Origin: Oligoflexia bacterium
GTDB taxonomy: Bacteria; Bdellovibrionota; UBA1018
Direction of reading: 5' to 3'
Length of the DNA: 22,027 nucleotides
NCBI GenBank assembly: GCA_903928955.1
Contig: CAIYTD010000272.1
Location: 1-22,027, forward strand
Under the pieces are notes generated by a model that had not been told where the DNA came from, ran no database searches, and saw nothing but the letters and a program-made list of their open reading frames with translations. Positions within the stretch are counted from its first letter, which is position 1. Every line of letters starts with the position of its first letter. The translations under genes were made by a program, and so were the position numbers. Below, one piece after another: positions 21,291 to 22,027 of the stretch.

Positions 21291-22027
21291 TAAACACTAC
21301 CTTCCAACGCTTTATTTGCGGCAATTAATTTTTTTTGAGCTTCATCGAGTTCTATTTTTGTCACATGAGCATCTTTACCAAGGATTTTTACAAGGCCTTC
21401 TTCTGCTTTTTTCTTGCGTGCAGCCGAAGCTTGGCTAATCCGGCACAATCCTTCCACTAAAATCGGGCAAAATTGCTCTATATGCCGAATTTTTTCTTCT
21501 AGTTCATTTGCTTTGGCTTCCCGTCGAATATGTTTAGAAAGTTTTTGCCCCGCTTGAATCAAGGCGCGCCGAATTTCTTCGACAAGCTCATCGGAAGCAT
21601 CCACTGTTTCTTTGGAAGCATTCTTAAATTTAATAAAAGGAGAAACAACACTGACAGCTATAATATAAGGACCTTGAGGCACTGAATTCTTTGGCTGGGC
21701 AAGGCCATAAGAACGCCAATTCACTGATTCAATAGCATGAACAATGGCACAAGCAGCTTTATCAAATTGAAGTGGAACGCGGTTCGCAAAACGTAAAATT
21801 TGAACCGCTGATTCAGACTCTACTGATTTATCTAAAAGCCGAGCTACAGCTACTTCTACTTGAACAGGCTTAAAATCACAAATAGCAGGCTTACGAGACA
21901 CAACTGCAAAAAAATCAACCGCCCCCAGGCGCTTAATACTTTTGGCAAAACCATCTTCACCTATTGACAAAACCGACTTAGTAGAGGGAGCCATGAGTTT
22001 TAAGTTTTGTAAAGCTATAAAAAGCTC
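21290..22027 (-). CDS. top6B: DNA topoisomerase VI subunit B, C-terminal part (5' end beyond right edge)
   Basis: The frame is open to the right edge (246 codons), so the gene is partial; the methionine at 21994 is internal, because the 11 codons before it (ELFIALQNLKL) contain no stop and continue the family pattern. The visible part is the transducer domain: VLSIGEDGFAKSI, SRKPAICDFKPVQVEVAVA, ILRFANRVPLQFDKAACAIV, VNWRSYGL and SKETVDASDELVEEIRRAL. It ends in a lysine/glutamate-rich helical tail likely to form a coiled coil. The GHKL ATPase domain lies outside the window. The subunit binds ATP and drives strand passage with the A subunit encoded by the overlapping gene. Confidence 0.9.
   Translation of the reverse strand, partial: ELFIALQNLKLMAPSTKSVLSIGEDGFAKSIKRLGAVDFFAVVSRKPAICDFKPVQVEVAVARLLDKSVESESAVQILRFANRVPLQFDKAACAIVHAIESVNWRSYGLAQPKNSVPQGPYIIAVSVVSPFIKFKNASKETVDASDELVEEIRRALIQAGQKLSKHIRREAKANELEEKIRHIEQFCPILVEGLCRISQASAARKKKAEEGLVKILGKDAHVTKIELDEAQKKLIAANKALEGSV

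Noticed and set aside
21290..21994. Top6B treated as a complete 234-residue gene starting at 21994
   Set aside because: The frame is open to the window edge and the preceding codons continue the Top6B pattern, so the methionine is internal.
1..22027. CRISPR arrays, insertion sequences, integrases or prophage genes
   Set aside because: No regularly spaced direct repeats, transposase, recombinase or phage-structural protein was seen on either strand.

Overview
This 22 kb window is AT-rich (roughly 40% GC by eye) chromosomal DNA from a Gram-negative, two-membrane bacterium: it encodes an EmrA/EmrB/TolC-type efflux set, ExbB/ExbD, a beta-barrel porin and several signal-peptide or lipoprotein genes. 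The combination of an isolated CheX, a receiver-like/HD-GYP protein with GFP in place of GYP, a porin paired with a half-size PstS-like protein, and two extended HU-like proteins suggests Bdellovibrionota or a neighbouring former-deltaproteobacterial lineage. That placement is an inference; there is no rRNA or tRNA gene here to settle it.

Left part (1-3926). A cobalamin-binding radical SAM gene runs off the left edge on the minus strand. On the plus strand follow a LOG-family nucleotide phosphoribohydrolase, an HU-like DNA-binding protein, and an overlapping pair for the last two steps of tyrosine/homogentisate breakdown (maleylacetoacetate isomerase and fumarylacetoacetase).

Middle part (3923-10690). 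A minus-strand operon encodes an outer-membrane factor, a membrane-fusion protein and a 14-helix DHA2 transporter (order TolC-like, EmrA, EmrB). Divergent from it is a SCO/SenC copper or thiol protein. Then come a minus-strand porin plus PstS-like periplasmic protein and a plus-strand cheX.

Central minus-strand run (10690-15274). Six closely spaced genes (exbB, exbD, a small outer-membrane-like protein, an isoprenylcysteine-methyltransferase-like membrane protein, and E1 alpha and E1 beta of a 2-oxo-acid dehydrogenase) may form one transcript from a TTGACA promoter that abuts the exbB start. Divergent from them is a plus-strand series: a DUF4340-like lipoprotein, a HAD phosphatase, an FKBP lipoprotein and a truncated haemoglobin, closed by a strong two-way terminator.

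Right part (17921-22027). On the minus strand, in transcription order, are topoisomerase VI subunit B (5' end outside the window) and subunit A joined by a TAATG overlap; a stretch of about 400 bases with tandem hairpins and one doubtful small gene; a receiver-like/HD-GYP protein with a recognisable promoter and two GTTAAC operator-like palindromes; and a second HU-like protein. The topoisomerase VI pair, rare in bacteria, and the structured DNA between it and the HD-GYP gene are the most unusual parts. No CRISPR array, insertion sequence, integrase, tRNA or rRNA was seen.
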